Source: Hydrogenophaga sp. (GTDB lineage: Bacteria; Pseudomonadota; Gammaproteobacteria; Burkholderiales; Burkholderiaceae_C). From it: DNA of 64,000 nt. The DNA is taken from assembly GCF_026125785.1 (NCBI RefSeq), contig NZ_JAHCKL010000007.1, positions 124,001-188,000 of the forward strand, read 5' to 3'. Position numbers and translations under genes: made by a program. Below the pieces are notes generated by a model. That model saw nothing but the letters and a program-made list of their open reading frames with translations. It was not told the DNA's origin and did no database searches. Shown piece after piece: positions 1 through 8,192 of this stretch. Position 1 is the first letter of the stretch. The number at the start of each line of letters is the position of its first letter.

Positions 1-1
1 G

Positions 2-1231
2 CCCGGTGCCGCCACGCCCAGCGGGCAGCCCATCACGCTGGGCGTGATGGGTGGCGGGCAACTCGGGCGCATGTTCGTGCAGGCCGCGCAGGCCATGGGC
101 TTCACCACCGCCGTGCTCGACCCCGACCCGGCCAGTCCGGCCGGCCTGATCAGCCACCACCACATCCGCACACCCTACGCCGACGAGCAAGGACTCGCGC
201 AGCTCGCCCAGCGCTGCGAGGCCATCACCACCGAATTCGAGAACGTCCCCGCGCAGGCCTTGACCACGCTGGCCGCGCAGCGCACGGTCGCGCCGTCGGC
301 CGCCTGCGTGGCGGTGGCGCAGGACCGGCTCAGGGAGAAGGCTCATTTCCTGCAGTGCGCGTCCACCAGCGGCGTGAGTCCGGCCCCGCACGCGGCCATC
401 ACCACCGATGCGCAACTCGCCGCCGTGCCAGACGACCTGCTGCCCGGCATTCTCAAGACCGTGCGCATGGGCTACGACGGCAAGGGGCAGGCCCGCGTGG
501 CCACACGCGCAGAACTGGCCGCTGCCTGGGATGCCATGGACAAGGTGCCCTGCGTGCTGGAGAAGCGCCTGCCCCTGCATGCCGAGTGCTCGGTCATCGT
601 GGCGCGCGGTGCCGACGGCCAGGTGGTGAGTTTCCCGGTGCAGAAAAACACCCACCGCGATGGCATCCTGGCGCTGACCGAGGTGCATGAGGGCACGCTG
701 GACCCGGCGCTGGCGCAGCGCGCGCAGGCCAGCACGGTGGCCATCGCCAGCCAGCTCCGGTACGTCGGCGTGCTCTGCGTCGAGTATTTCGTGGTGCAGG
801 CCCGCGATGGCACGCTCGACCTGGTCGTCAATGAAATGGCACCGCGCCCGCACAACAGCGGCCATTACACGCAGAACGCCTGCGACATATCCCAGTTCGA
901 GGCACAGGTGCGCGCCCTGGCCGGCCTGCCGCTGCCCACGCCACGCCAGCACAGCCCCGCCATCATGGTCAACCTGCTGGGCGATCTCTGGTTCGAGGCC
1001 AACGCGGTGCGCACTCAGCGCAGCGACCGGCCTGTGACGCCGCCCTGGGCCCAGGTGCTGGCGCTGCCGGGCACCCACCTGCACCTGTACGGCAAGCTCA
1101 ATGCACGCCCGGGCCGCAAGATGGGCCACCTCAACGTCACCGGCGCCAGCGTGGCGCAGGTGCGCGACACGGCGTCCCGCGCACTGGCACTGCTGGGCCT
1201 GGAAGGCCTGGCGGCTGGCGCGGCGCGCTGA
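2..1231 (+). CDS. purK: N5-carboxyaminoimidazole ribonucleotide synthase (PurK), 5' end cut by window
   Basis: ATP-dependent carboxylation of AIR to N5-CAIR in purine biosynthesis, cytoplasmic. The reading frame is open from the first complete codon, and the conserved start region (LGVMGGGQLGRMF) is preceded by about 14 in-frame codons with no start, so the true start lies left of the window. 409 residues are visible. ATP-grasp features include ILKTVRMGYDGKGQ, the VLEKRLPLHAECSVIV strand and the EMAPRPHNSGHYT segment that binds Mg-ATP. The GTG/ATG at 44/47 is internal, not a start. purE is the usual upstream partner but is not visible. The Sua5-type gene starts 19 bp downstream, so the two are probably co-transcribed. 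Family assignment is secure; only the N-terminus is missing. Confidence 0.96.
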   Translation, partial: PGAATPSGQPITLGVMGGGQLGRMFVQAAQAMGFTTAVLDPDPASPAGLISHHHIRTPYADEQGLAQLAQRCEAITTEFENVPAQALTTLAAQRTVAPSAACVAVAQDRLREKAHFLQCASTSGVSPAPHAAITTDAQLAAVPDDLLPGILKTVRMGYDGKGQARVATRAELAAAWDAMDKVPCVLEKRLPLHAECSVIVARGADGQVVSFPVQKNTHRDGILALTEVHEGTLDPALAQRAQASTVAIASQLRYVGVLCVEYFVVQARDGTLDLVVNEMAPRPHNSGHYTQNACDISQFEAQVRALAGLPLPTPRQHSPAIMVNLLGDLWFEANAVRTQRSDRPVTPPWAQVLALPGTHLHLYGKLNARPGRKMGHLNVTGASVAQVRDTASRALALLGLEGLAAGAAR

Positions 1232-1250
1232 GCAGAAACGACCCCGTTCC

Positions 1251-2249
1251 ATGCCGCTGCTGCTGCCTGCCGACGACCCCGCCGCCATCGACACCGCGGC
1301 GCGGCGGCTGGCAGCCGGGTCCCTGGTGGGCATGCCCACCGAGACCGTCTATGGCCTGGCGGCCGACGCCGACAACGCCACGGCGGTGCACCGCATCTTC
1401 GAGGCCAAGGGCCGGCCCAGTGACCACCCACTGATCGTGCACCTGGCCGCGGATGGCCGCACCGGCGTGGACCACTACGCCCGCGCGGTGCCGCCGTTCG
1501 CCACGGCATTGATGCGGGCCTTCTGGCCGGGACCGCTCACCCTGATCCTGCCGCGCCGTGAAGGCGTGGCCGCGGTGGCCGCCGGCGGCCAGGACTCCAT
1601 CGGCCTGCGCTGCCCATCCCATCCGGTGGCCCAGGCGCTGCTGAGCGTCGCGGCAAGCCACGGCGTCACCGGCATCGCCGCGCCCAGCGCCAACCGCTTC
1701 GGGCGCGTGAGCCCGACCACCGCGGCGCACGTGGCCGAGGAATTCGCCGCGCTGGCGGACGAGGACCTGCTCATCCTTGACGGCGGTGCCTGCCCGGTCG
1801 GCATCGAGTCCACCATCGTCGATGCCACGCGCGGGCAGCCGGTGCTGCTGCGTCCCGGCATGATCACCGTCGCCCAGCTAGAGGCGGCCTGCGGCCAGCC
1901 GGTGCGCGCGCGCGACGAGGCCGCGCCCCGCGCCTCGGGCACGCTCGAATCCCACTACGCGCCGCGCGCCAAGGTGCGGCTGATGGACGCGCCCGCCCTG
2001 CAGGCCGCGCTCGACGTGCTGGGCGCCGACGCGCGCCACATCGGCGTCTATGCGCGCAGTCCGCTCAAGGCGGCACGCGGTGTCGCGCTGCGCCGCATGC
2101 CCGACGATGCGGCGCGCAGCGCGCAGGAGCTTTTTGCCGTCCTGCGCGAGATCGACGCCAGCGGCGTGCGCCTGATCTGGGTGGAAACACCCCCTGCGGA
2201 CCCGGCCTGGGACGGCGTGCGCGACCGCCTGCAGCGCGCCGCCGCCTGA
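1251..2249 (+). CDS. sua5: L-threonylcarbamoyladenylate synthase, Sua5 type
   Basis: Makes threonylcarbamoyl-AMP from threonine, bicarbonate and ATP, the first step of the tRNA t6A37 modification. The 332-aa length indicates the two-domain Sua5 form rather than the short TsaC form. The YrdC-like domain (about residues 10-205) has GMPTETVYGLAADA, the KGRPSDHPLIVH loop and the SANRFGRVSPTTA segment. A linker (ASGTLESHYAPRAKV) leads to the C-terminal Sua5 domain. The start chosen is the ATG 19 bp after the purK stop; an upstream extension in this frame lies wholly inside purK. tsaB, a later component of the same pathway, lies about 3.2 kb downstream. High confidence. Confidence 0.95.
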   Translation: MPLLLPADDPAAIDTAARRLAAGSLVGMPTETVYGLAADADNATAVHRIFEAKGRPSDHPLIVHLAADGRTGVDHYARAVPPFATALMRAFWPGPLTLILPRREGVAAVAAGGQDSIGLRCPSHPVAQALLSVAASHGVTGIAAPSANRFGRVSPTTAAHVAEEFAALADEDLLILDGGACPVGIESTIVDATRGQPVLLRPGMITVAQLEAACGQPVRARDEAAPRASGTLESHYAPRAKVRLMDAPALQAALDVLGADARHIGVYARSPLKAARGVALRRMPDDAARSAQELFAVLREIDASGVRLIWVETPPADPAWDGVRDRLQRAAA

Positions 2250-2271
2250 CGCCCGCGCGCGCTGCCCCTCC

Positions 2272-3429
2272 CTACTTCCAGCCCTTGGCTTCCAGGGCCT
2301 GCACCACCAGGTTGCCCATCAATTCGTTGGTGCGTGGGGTGCCGTGGAAGTTGTCGGAGAAGACATAGGTCCGCCACCAGTCCGGCCCGGTCTCGCCCAC
2401 CGGTGGCGCGGCGCTGAGCGAAGCCGCGGTGCAAGTGGCGATGCTGTAGGTCGGCAGGCCCTGGCCGTCCACGCCCGTGGCGGGACAGGCTGGCGTGGTG
2501 GTGTTCGTCAGGCCGTAGGTGGCTGGCGTATCCAGCCATTTGTTGAATTCGGCGTAGAAGTCCACCACCGCCACGCGGCTGTTGCCGTTGAAGCGGGCCT
2601 TGAGCTGGGTGTTGAAGGCCACCACCCACTGGTTCACCACCGCCTTGACCTGTGCCGCCGCAGCCGGGCTGCTGGCCATGCTCACGCCCGCGAGCACGGC
2701 CAGGAAGCGCGGCGTGCGCGTGATGTCGGGCGCGGTGATCACGACGATGCGCTGCGCATCGCGGTTCAGCGCCTCCGTGGTGAGGGCGTCGGCCAGGGTG
2801 TTCGCCAGTTGGGTGGCGTAGGCCGCGCCCAAGGCCTCCAGCGAAGCAGCAGCCCCTATTTCAGCGGGGGTCAGCAACTCACCGGCCAGCGCCAGGAACG
2901 CGGCCCCGGCATCGCCGGCCGCGCCCAGGTAGGCGCCCGTGAGGTCGGCCAGGTCGTTGCCACCGCCGTCGGCCAGCAGCAGGTCCTCGGGGTTGTACAG
3001 CGGCTGCTGGGTGCGCAGGTCCTTGAGCTGCTGGACCACGGAAAAGGGCGTGGTGTCGTCTGCGGTACCCGAAGGGTTGATGCGGCCGCCGCCGACGCCG
3101 TAGCTGGTGCAGGCGGTCGCGCCCGCGTTGAGCACCACGGTGGAGGGGCCCGTCGCCTGGTAGCGCGGGCACAGGCCCGATACCGCCACGGCCGCGGCCA
3201 CCTGGTCGGTCCAGATCAGGCTGGGCGCCGCCACCGTGCCCTGCACGGTGAACTTGATGCCGAAGGTGCCGCTGTCGTTGAGGCTGTCGCCCACCACCTT
3301 CACCGAGGACGTCCGCGGCGGGGTTGGCGAGGGTGGGGTCGGCGAAGAGCTGTCATCGCCTCCGCCACAGGCCACCAGAACCACAGCAAGAGTCGCCATC
3401 AGAGGCGCCAGACGGGTACGGAACAGCAT
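2272..3429 (-). CDS. SGNH/GDSL-family esterase-like lipoprotein
   Basis: Predicted exported lipid-anchored hydrolase of 385 aa. The N-terminus is a lipoprotein signal with lipobox LVAC (Cys about residue 21) followed by GGGDDSSS and a Pro/Ser/Thr linker. SGNH blocks are visible: GDSLNDSGTFG (block I nucleophile Ser), the GGGND block near the middle, and SDNFHGTPRTN near the C-terminus carrying the Asp-x-x-His pair. The start is the ATG at 3429, preceded by GGAGAC; a longer in-frame start at 3492 would run through the palindrome just upstream and would hide the signal peptide. It is a single gene with its own promoter region. The substrate is unknown; a short-chain ester or polyester is plausible. 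Confidence 0.85.
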   Translation of the reverse strand: MLFRTRLAPLMATLAVVLVACGGGDDSSSPTPPSPTPPRTSSVKVVGDSLNDSGTFGIKFTVQGTVAAPSLIWTDQVAAAVAVSGLCPRYQATGPSTVVLNAGATACTSYGVGGGRINPSGTADDTTPFSVVQQLKDLRTQQPLYNPEDLLLADGGGNDLADLTGAYLGAAGDAGAAFLALAGELLTPAEIGAAASLEALGAAYATQLANTLADALTTEALNRDAQRIVVITAPDITRTPRFLAVLAGVSMASSPAAAAQVKAVVNQWVVAFNTQLKARFNGNSRVAVVDFYAEFNKWLDTPATYGLTNTTTPACPATGVDGQGLPTYSIATCTAASLSAAPPVGETGPDWWRTYVFSDNFHGTPRTNELMGNLVVQALEAKGWK

Positions 3430-3447
3430 GGTTTGTCTCCAGAGCAG

Positions 3448-3479
3448 GCTTTGAATCGAACGATCGTTCGATTCAAAGC
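3448..3479. promoter_or_regulatory. perfect 32-bp palindrome, candidate TetR-type operator
   Basis: The 16-bp arm GCTTTGAATCGAACGA is followed immediately by its exact reverse complement, centred between 3463 and 3464. It lies 19 bp upstream of the esterase start codon, where it would overlap the promoter or leader. Long perfect palindromes with a CGNNCG-type core are typical of TetR-family operators, but no regulator gene is adjacent, so the bound protein is inferred only. As RNA it could also form a stem next to the ribosome binding site. Confidence 0.6.
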
Positions 3480-3548
3480 TTAGACAGCCCACCCCGTCGC
3501 CCCTACAGGGTTAACCACGGGTGGAGACCGCCGTGGGTCGCGTGTGCG

Positions 3549-3821
3549 TCAGCGCCGGTCGTCCTTGCCGCCGTAGCGCAGCTTCATCACGAGGATGGTC
3601 AGGGCGAGCGCCAGCGTGATGGCATTGGCCACCACCACCGGCCAGGCCGCCAGGCTCAGGCCGTACAGGAGCCAGAGCGCCACGCCGAGCGTGAAGACGC
3701 TGTACATGCCCAGCGAGATGCCGCTCACATCGCGCGAGCGAAAAGTCAGCCAGGCCTGGGGAACGAAGCTCACGGTCGTGAGGAAGGCCGCCGCGAAGCC
3801 GATGAACTCGCTGGTCTGCAT
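3549..3821 (-). CDS. SemiSWEET-family small sugar transporter
   Basis: 90-aa membrane protein with three predicted helices. The first helix carries the PQ-loop signature (TVSFVPQAWLTFRSRDVSGIS), with Pro21-Gln22 as the hinge and the RD-SGIS segment typical of bacterial SemiSWEETs. A SemiSWEET acts as a homodimer that forms a six-helix sugar pore; the substrate cannot be read from sequence. The ATG lies 9 bp after the dacB stop on the same strand, so translation is probably coupled to dacB. The ribosome site before the start is weak. The charged C-terminus (KLRYGGKDDRR) fits a cytoplasmic tail. Confidence 0.88.
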   Translation of the reverse strand: MQTSEFIGFAAAFLTTVSFVPQAWLTFRSRDVSGISLGMYSVFTLGVALWLLYGLSLAAWPVVVANAITLALALTILVMKLRYGGKDDRR

Positions 3822-3830
3822 GTCCGGGGT

Positions 3831-5345
3831 TCAGTCCTGCTGGGCCGCTGCCCAGTCCAGCAGCGCGTCCAGGGCGGGCCGCGCGGCCGGCGCGTTGGGG
3901 TGGTTGATGAACCCCACCACCGCGTAGCGCGCGCCGTTGGCTGCCTGTACGTAGCCAGCGATGCCGGTGACGTCGCGCAGGGTGCCGGTCTTGATGAAGG
4001 CGTTGCCACGGGCCAGGCTGCCCGGGCTGCGCGACAGGCGCGACGCCGTGCCGTTGACACCCGCCACCGAGAGCGACTGCACGAACTGCGCCCCTTTGGG
4101 GTGCGTGGCGGCGTGGCGCAGCAGCGTGGCCAGCGCCTCGGGGGTGATGCGCTCGTCGCGCGAGAGACCGGAGCCGTTGTCCAGCACCGGCGCGGGCGTG
4201 CGCGGACCGAAGGTGCGCTGCCACCATTGCGCGAGCACTTCACGGGACCGCTCGAAACGGCCGGGCTGCGCTGGCTGCCACTGTCGGCTGGCGATGCTGC
4301 CTTCGGTGGCGTAGTTCACCGGCGGCAACTGGCCCAGTGTGAGGAACAGCTGCTGCGCCATCACGTTGTTGCTCCACTGGTTCACGTCCACGATGATCTC
4401 GGCCAGTGGCAGGGACGGTGCCTCGTACAGCAGTTGCGCACCCGGTGGCGTGAGTCCGCTGCGCACCCCGCCAGTGATGGCACCGCCCGCGGAGCGCCAC
4501 ATGCCCTCCAGCGCACGGGCGGCGTAGCTCGAAGGGTCCTGGTAGGCAACCGGCCACTTGAGTTCGCCGCAGCTCAGGGGATAGCGGCCCTCGAAGCGGA
4601 TGCTGTTGGCGTCGTCGAAGCGCGCCCGCAGGCCGCCGCGCCAGTCGCCACAGGCACCGCTGCGGGCCAGCGGCACGCTGGCGTCGATGGCCAGGCGGGC
4701 CATGGGCGGTTCGCTGAGCACCTGCGCCACGCCATTCACCGGGTCGGGCCGGAAAGTGAGGATGACCGACTTGAAGTTGACCAGCAGCGCATCCGGCGAG
4801 GCGTTGTAAGGACGCAGGGCCTCGCCGTCGAAGGCCCCGGGATCAATGGCCGGCAGCTCGAAGGCACTGTGGTCGAGCACCATGTCGCCCAGGATGACCT
4901 GCACGCCCAGGTCCTGCAGCTTGAAGAAGGCCTGCAGGATGCGCTCAAGCACCAGCTTGGGGTCGCCGCCGCCGCGCACGTACAGGTTGCCGCGCAACAC
5001 GCCGTTCTCGATGGAGCCGTCGGTCAGGAAGCGCGTGGCCCAGGTGAAGTCCGGCCCCAGCATGTCGATGGCCGCATAGGTGGTGACCAGCTTCATCACC
5101 GACGCTGGGTTGACCGGTACGTCGGCGCGGTAGCGCAGGCGGTCCTGGCCGCCCGGCTCCACCGGCACCACCAGCGCCGACAAGGCACTGGCCGGCACCT
5201 GCGCCCGCTGCAGCGCGGCCAGCACACCCGGCGGCAGGGAAGCCCCGCTGGCGCTGGCAGCCGTTTGCGCGCCAACGGGCAGGCCCCACGAGAAGGCCAG
5301 CAGACCAAGGAGCAGGGCAACGAAACGTACGAAAGCTTGGGGCAT
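3831..5345 (-). CDS. dacB: D-alanyl-D-alanine carboxypeptidase/endopeptidase (PBP4 family)
   Basis: Periplasmic class C low-molecular-weight penicillin-binding protein, 504 aa, trimming and cutting peptidoglycan cross-links. A signal peptide covers about residues 1-28 (LLLGLLAFSWGLPVGAQ). The three active-site motifs are present: SVMK (SxxK) in NPASVMKLVTTY, SNN (SxN) in QWSNNVMAQ, and KTG in AFIKTGTLRD. The large insert between SxxK and SxN is typical of PBP4. The start is the ATG at 5345, which gives a proper signal peptide; an upstream extension reaching 5699 lies antisense to tsaB. A -10-like CATAAT on the minus strand (5355-5360) lies 9 nt before the start. Divergent from tsaB. Confidence 0.95.
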   Translation of the reverse strand: MPQAFVRFVALLLGLLAFSWGLPVGAQTAASASGASLPPGVLAALQRAQVPASALSALVVPVEPGGQDRLRYRADVPVNPASVMKLVTTYAAIDMLGPDFTWATRFLTDGSIENGVLRGNLYVRGGGDPKLVLERILQAFFKLQDLGVQVILGDMVLDHSAFELPAIDPGAFDGEALRPYNASPDALLVNFKSVILTFRPDPVNGVAQVLSEPPMARLAIDASVPLARSGACGDWRGGLRARFDDANSIRFEGRYPLSCGELKWPVAYQDPSSYAARALEGMWRSAGGAITGGVRSGLTPPGAQLLYEAPSLPLAEIIVDVNQWSNNVMAQQLFLTLGQLPPVNYATEGSIASRQWQPAQPGRFERSREVLAQWWQRTFGPRTPAPVLDNGSGLSRDERITPEALATLLRHAATHPKGAQFVQSLSVAGVNGTASRLSRSPGSLARGNAFIKTGTLRDVTGIAGYVQAANGARYAVVGFINHPNAPAARPALDALLDWAAAQQD

Positions 5346-5451
5346 GGCTGTCCGATTATGGAACGCCTCGGCCAGCGGATGCTGCTGCCGCTGCGCCATT
5401 GAGGCGCGGGCGAGACAGGCCGCACGCCGCCACCGGCGCCAGAGGGTGGCC

Positions 5452-5457
5452 GATAAT
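5452..5457 (+). promoter_or_regulatory. -10-like hexamer directly before tsaB
   Basis: GATAAT ends 6 nt before the tsaB ATG at 5464, with no Shine-Dalgarno in between. If this is the -10, transcription would start at or next to the A of the ATG, giving a leaderless mRNA. No strong -35 is visible. The same spacing occurs before pyrF, chaN and uvrA in this window. Confidence 0.4.
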
Positions 5458-5463
5458 CCCCGG

Positions 5464-6225
5464 ATGCCCTTTTCCCGACTGCTTGCCATCGAAACCAGCA
5501 CCGACACGCTCTCGGTCGCCGTCGGCTCGGGTGAGGCCACCGGTCCCTGCTGGCAGCACACGGGGCCCGGTGGCGCACAGGCATCGGCCACGCTGCTGCC
5601 GCTGGTGCAAGCGCTGCTGGCCCAGGCCGGCTGGCCGCTCGCCAGCCTGGATGCGGTGGTCTTCGGCCGCGGTCCCGGTTCGTTCACCGGCCTGCGCACC
5701 GCCTGCGCCGTGGCCCAGGGACTGGCCTACGGCGCGCGCAGTCCGTCCGGCCTGCCGGTACTGCCCGTGGACACCCTGCTGGCGCTGGCCGAAGAGGCGC
5801 GCTGGACGCAGGCCGCGCAGGGTCTGCCGGCGGCAGACACGATCGTCGCTCTGCTCGATGCCCGCATGGGCGAGCTCTACGTGGCGCCCTATGCCCGGGA
5901 ATCGGACGGCCTGCGCGCCACCGCGCCTGTGCGCCTGTGCGCCCCGGCCGACCTGCCCGCCTACCTGGACGCCCATGTGCCCGCCGCGCACCGCGTGCTG
6001 CTGGCCGGCAACGCGCGCGCGGCCTATCCGGACGCGCTGGGCCGGCTTGCCAGCGACCACCTCGCCGTGCTGCCCACCGCCACGGCCTTGCTGCGGCTGG
6101 CGCAGCCCCTGCTGACCGCGGGTGCTGCGGTCGCCGCGCGCGACGCATGGCCCTTGTACGTGCGCGACAAGGTGGCGCTGACCACGGCCGAGCGGGAATC
6201 ACCGCGCGCGGAGGCCCGCCCGTGA
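5464..6225 (+). CDS. tsaB: tRNA threonylcarbamoyladenosine biosynthesis protein TsaB
   Basis: ASKHA-fold partner of TsaD/TsaE in t6A37 formation, 253 aa. The N-terminal LLAIETSTDTLSVAV strand and the FGRGPGSFTGLRTACA segment are diagnostic. The start is the ATG at 5464, where the family's conserved first strand begins; the longer upstream frame is the opposite strand of dacB. The gene overlaps rimI by 4 bp (GTGA) and is the first gene of the tsaB-rimI-udg operon, an arrangement common in betaproteobacteria. The promoter appears to give a leaderless message. High confidence. Confidence 0.95.
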   Translation: MPFSRLLAIETSTDTLSVAVGSGEATGPCWQHTGPGGAQASATLLPLVQALLAQAGWPLASLDAVVFGRGPGSFTGLRTACAVAQGLAYGARSPSGLPVLPVDTLLALAEEARWTQAAQGLPAADTIVALLDARMGELYVAPYARESDGLRATAPVRLCAPADLPAYLDAHVPAAHRVLLAGNARAAYPDALGRLASDHLAVLPTATALLRLAQPLLTAGAAVAARDAWPLYVRDKVALTTAERESPRAEARP

Positions 6226-6851
6226 ACAGCGGCTGGAGCACCCTGCCCGCGCCCGGCGACGCACTGCCCGCTTGGGCCAGCGGCCTGTGGCCAGGACCGG
6301 CGCTGCCGCTGCGGCCGGCCGCTGACGCGGCGACCCCTGCGGCGCAGCGCCGCGTGACCTTCACCCCCATGAAGGAAACCGACCTCGACGCGGTGCATGG
6401 GGTGGAGACGCGCGCCTACGCACACCCCTGGTCCCGCAAGCACTTCAAGGACTCTCTGCAGGCCGGTTACCCGGCGGTGATGCTGATGGGCGAAGCCTTG
6501 CCGCACGAACGCGAGCAGGCCCTGCGGCTGCTGGGCTACCTGGTGGCAATGCCTGGTGTGGACGAAGTCCACCTGCTCAACATCACCATCGCCCCGGAGC
6601 ACCAGCGCCAGGGCTGGGCGCGCTTCATGCTGGACGCCCTGGTGCTCTGGTCACGCGGCCAGAACGCGCAGTGGCTCTGGCTGGAGGTGCGTCAGGGCAA
6701 CACACCCGCGCGCCAACTCTATGAACGCTATGGGTTCCGCCAGGTCGGCCTGCGCAAGGCCTATTACCCCAACGGCCACTTCCAGCGCGAGGACGCGGTG
6801 GTCATGAGCCTGCGGCTGGACAACCCCGCTGGCGAGGGCTCCACGCCATGA
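6222..6851 (+). CDS. rimI: ribosomal-protein alanine N-acetyltransferase (RimI family)
   Basis: GNAT acetyltransferase of 209 aa, which in RimI modifies the N-terminal alanine of ribosomal protein S18. The GNAT core runs from about residue 47 (VTFTPMKETDLDAVHGVETRAYAHPW) to the C-terminus, with the acetyl-CoA loop in TIAPEHQRQGWARFML and the NTPARQLYERYGF motif. The start is GTG at 6222, overlapping the tsaB stop as GTGA. That gives a roughly 45-residue Pro/Ala-rich N-terminal extension not typical of E. coli RimI, and an internal start such as the ATG at 6370 cannot be excluded. It overlaps udg by ATGA, so all three genes are translationally coupled. Confidence 0.9.
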   Translation: MNSGWSTLPAPGDALPAWASGLWPGPALPLRPAADAATPAAQRRVTFTPMKETDLDAVHGVETRAYAHPWSRKHFKDSLQAGYPAVMLMGEALPHEREQALRLLGYLVAMPGVDEVHLLNITIAPEHQRQGWARFMLDALVLWSRGQNAQWLWLEVRQGNTPARQLYERYGFRQVGLRKAYYPNGHFQREDAVVMSLRLDNPAGEGSTP

Positions 6852-7684
6852 GCCAGGCCCCCGATACCTCCTTCGTGCCACGGCTGGACGCCCGCCAGCG
6901 CGCCATGCTCGCGGAAATGGGCGTGCGCGTATGGGCGCCCAGGACGCGACCCACCGGCGCCGCAGAGGCAACCTCCGAGCCGCCCGTGGCAGCGCCACGA
7001 CCCGCCCCCGCACCAGTCGCGGCCGCATCCCCACCAGCAGCCACCGGCCTGCCCGTGCCTGCAACGGTCATGGCGCAGCGCCCCGCGCGGGCCGGTGAAG
7101 TGCAGTCCATGGACTGGGCCACGCTGCGCGAGACGGTGGCCCAGTGCCAGGCCTGCGGGCTGTGCAAGAGCCGAAAGAACACGGTCTTCGGCGTGGGAGA
7201 CGAACAGGCCGACTGGATGATCGTCGGCGAAGCACCGGGTGAAAACGAAGACCTGCGTGGCGAACCTTTCGTGGGCGCGGCCGGCCAGTTGCTGGACAAC
7301 ATGCTGCTCGCCACCGGCCGCAGCCGCGATGGCCGCGGCGCGGAAGGCGCCTACATCGCCAACGTCCTCAAATGCCGCCCACCGGCCAACCGCAATCCGC
7401 AGCCCGAGGAAGTGGTGCAGTGCGAGCCCTACCTGGCACGCCAGGTCGCGCTGGTCAAGCCCCGCGTCATCGTGGCCATGGGCCGCTTCGCGGTGCAGTC
7501 GCTGCTCAAGACCACGGAACCCATAGGCCGGCTGCGCGGACGCGTGCACCGTTACGAAGGCGTGCCGGTGATCGTGAGCTACCACCCAGCCTACCTGCTG
7601 CGCACCCCTCTCGACAAGGGCAAGGCCTGGGCAGACCTCTGCCTGGCCATGCACGTCATGGAGCAACCGCCTGCGGGCGACTGA
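6848..7684 (+). CDS. udg: uracil-DNA glycosylase, family 4 (Fe-S cluster)
   Basis: Removes uracil from DNA in base excision repair, 278 aa. Residues 1-88 form an Ala/Pro-rich, low-complexity N-terminal extension; the catalytic domain follows. Four cysteines with family-4 spacing (C103, C106, C176, C192) should bind a 4Fe-4S cluster. The motif A region GEAPGENED and the C-terminal YHPAYLLR motif are intact. The start overlaps the rimI stop (ATGA). The N-terminal extension resembles that of related betaproteobacterial proteins and may be a flexible tether. High confidence for family. Confidence 0.94.
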   Translation: MSQAPDTSFVPRLDARQRAMLAEMGVRVWAPRTRPTGAAEATSEPPVAAPRPAPAPVAAASPPAATGLPVPATVMAQRPARAGEVQSMDWATLRETVAQCQACGLCKSRKNTVFGVGDEQADWMIVGEAPGENEDLRGEPFVGAAGQLLDNMLLATGRSRDGRGAEGAYIANVLKCRPPANRNPQPEEVVQCEPYLARQVALVKPRVIVAMGRFAVQSLLKTTEPIGRLRGRVHRYEGVPVIVSYHPAYLLRTPLDKGKAWADLCLAMHVMEQPPAGD

Positions 7685-7691
7685 AGGGGCC

Positions 7692-8117
7692 ATGTTCACC
7701 TACGTCTGCCTGGGCACCAACGACGCACCGCGTGCCGCCGCCTTCTACGACGCGGTGCTCGCACCGCTGGGCCTGCAGCGGGTGGACACCAGCGGCGAAC
7801 CCGACTGGGAAGGCTGGCATGGCTGGGGCACCTACGAAGACCAAGGCGCGCGTGAAGTCGCGCTCTGGCTGTGCCCGCCGTTCGATGGACGCGCCGCCAC
7901 CGTGGGCAACGGCACCATGGTGGCCTTGCGCGCCCGCAGCTGGAAAGCCGTGGACGCGTTCCATGCACAGGCGCTGGTGCATGGCGGACGCAGTGAAGGC
8001 GAGCCCGGCCTGCGGCCCCAGTACAACCCGGACTTCTACGCGGCCTACGTGCGCGATCCCGACGGTCACAAGCTGGCCGCGGTATGCAGGGGCTTCACGG
8101 CGCCGCAGGGCGCCTGA
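7692..8117 (+). CDS. VOC-superfamily (glyoxalase/bleomycin-resistance fold) protein
   Basis: 141-aa single VOC domain. It starts with the typical first strand (MFTYVCLGTNDAPRAAAFYDAVLAPLGL) and ends with the YVRDPDGHKLAAVCRG strand that carries a conserved metal-side region. Members are metal-dependent lyases, isomerases or dioxygenases, or binding proteins; the actual substrate is not readable here. It lies 7 bp after udg in the same direction, so it may be carried on the tsaB operon transcript. Fold assignment is secure, function open. Confidence 0.85.
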   Translation: MFTYVCLGTNDAPRAAAFYDAVLAPLGLQRVDTSGEPDWEGWHGWGTYEDQGAREVALWLCPPFDGRAATVGNGTMVALRARSWKAVDAFHAQALVHGGRSEGEPGLRPQYNPDFYAAYVRDPDGHKLAAVCRGFTAPQGA

Positions 8118-8192
8118 GACCTGTCCCGTTGTGCCGTGCGGGCTGCGCGCGCATGGACACCCTTCAGCGCAACCAGGCCGCCGGTACCGCGG

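Noticed and set aside
4884-5099. Mobile element or phage remnants anywhere in the window
   Set aside because: No transposase, integrase or terminal inverted repeats were found; gene content is typical chromosomal.
3324-5402. 692-codon plus-strand frame opposite dacB
   Set aside because: Arg/Gly/His-biased shadow of a well-supported PBP4 gene, typical of antisense frames in high-GC DNA.
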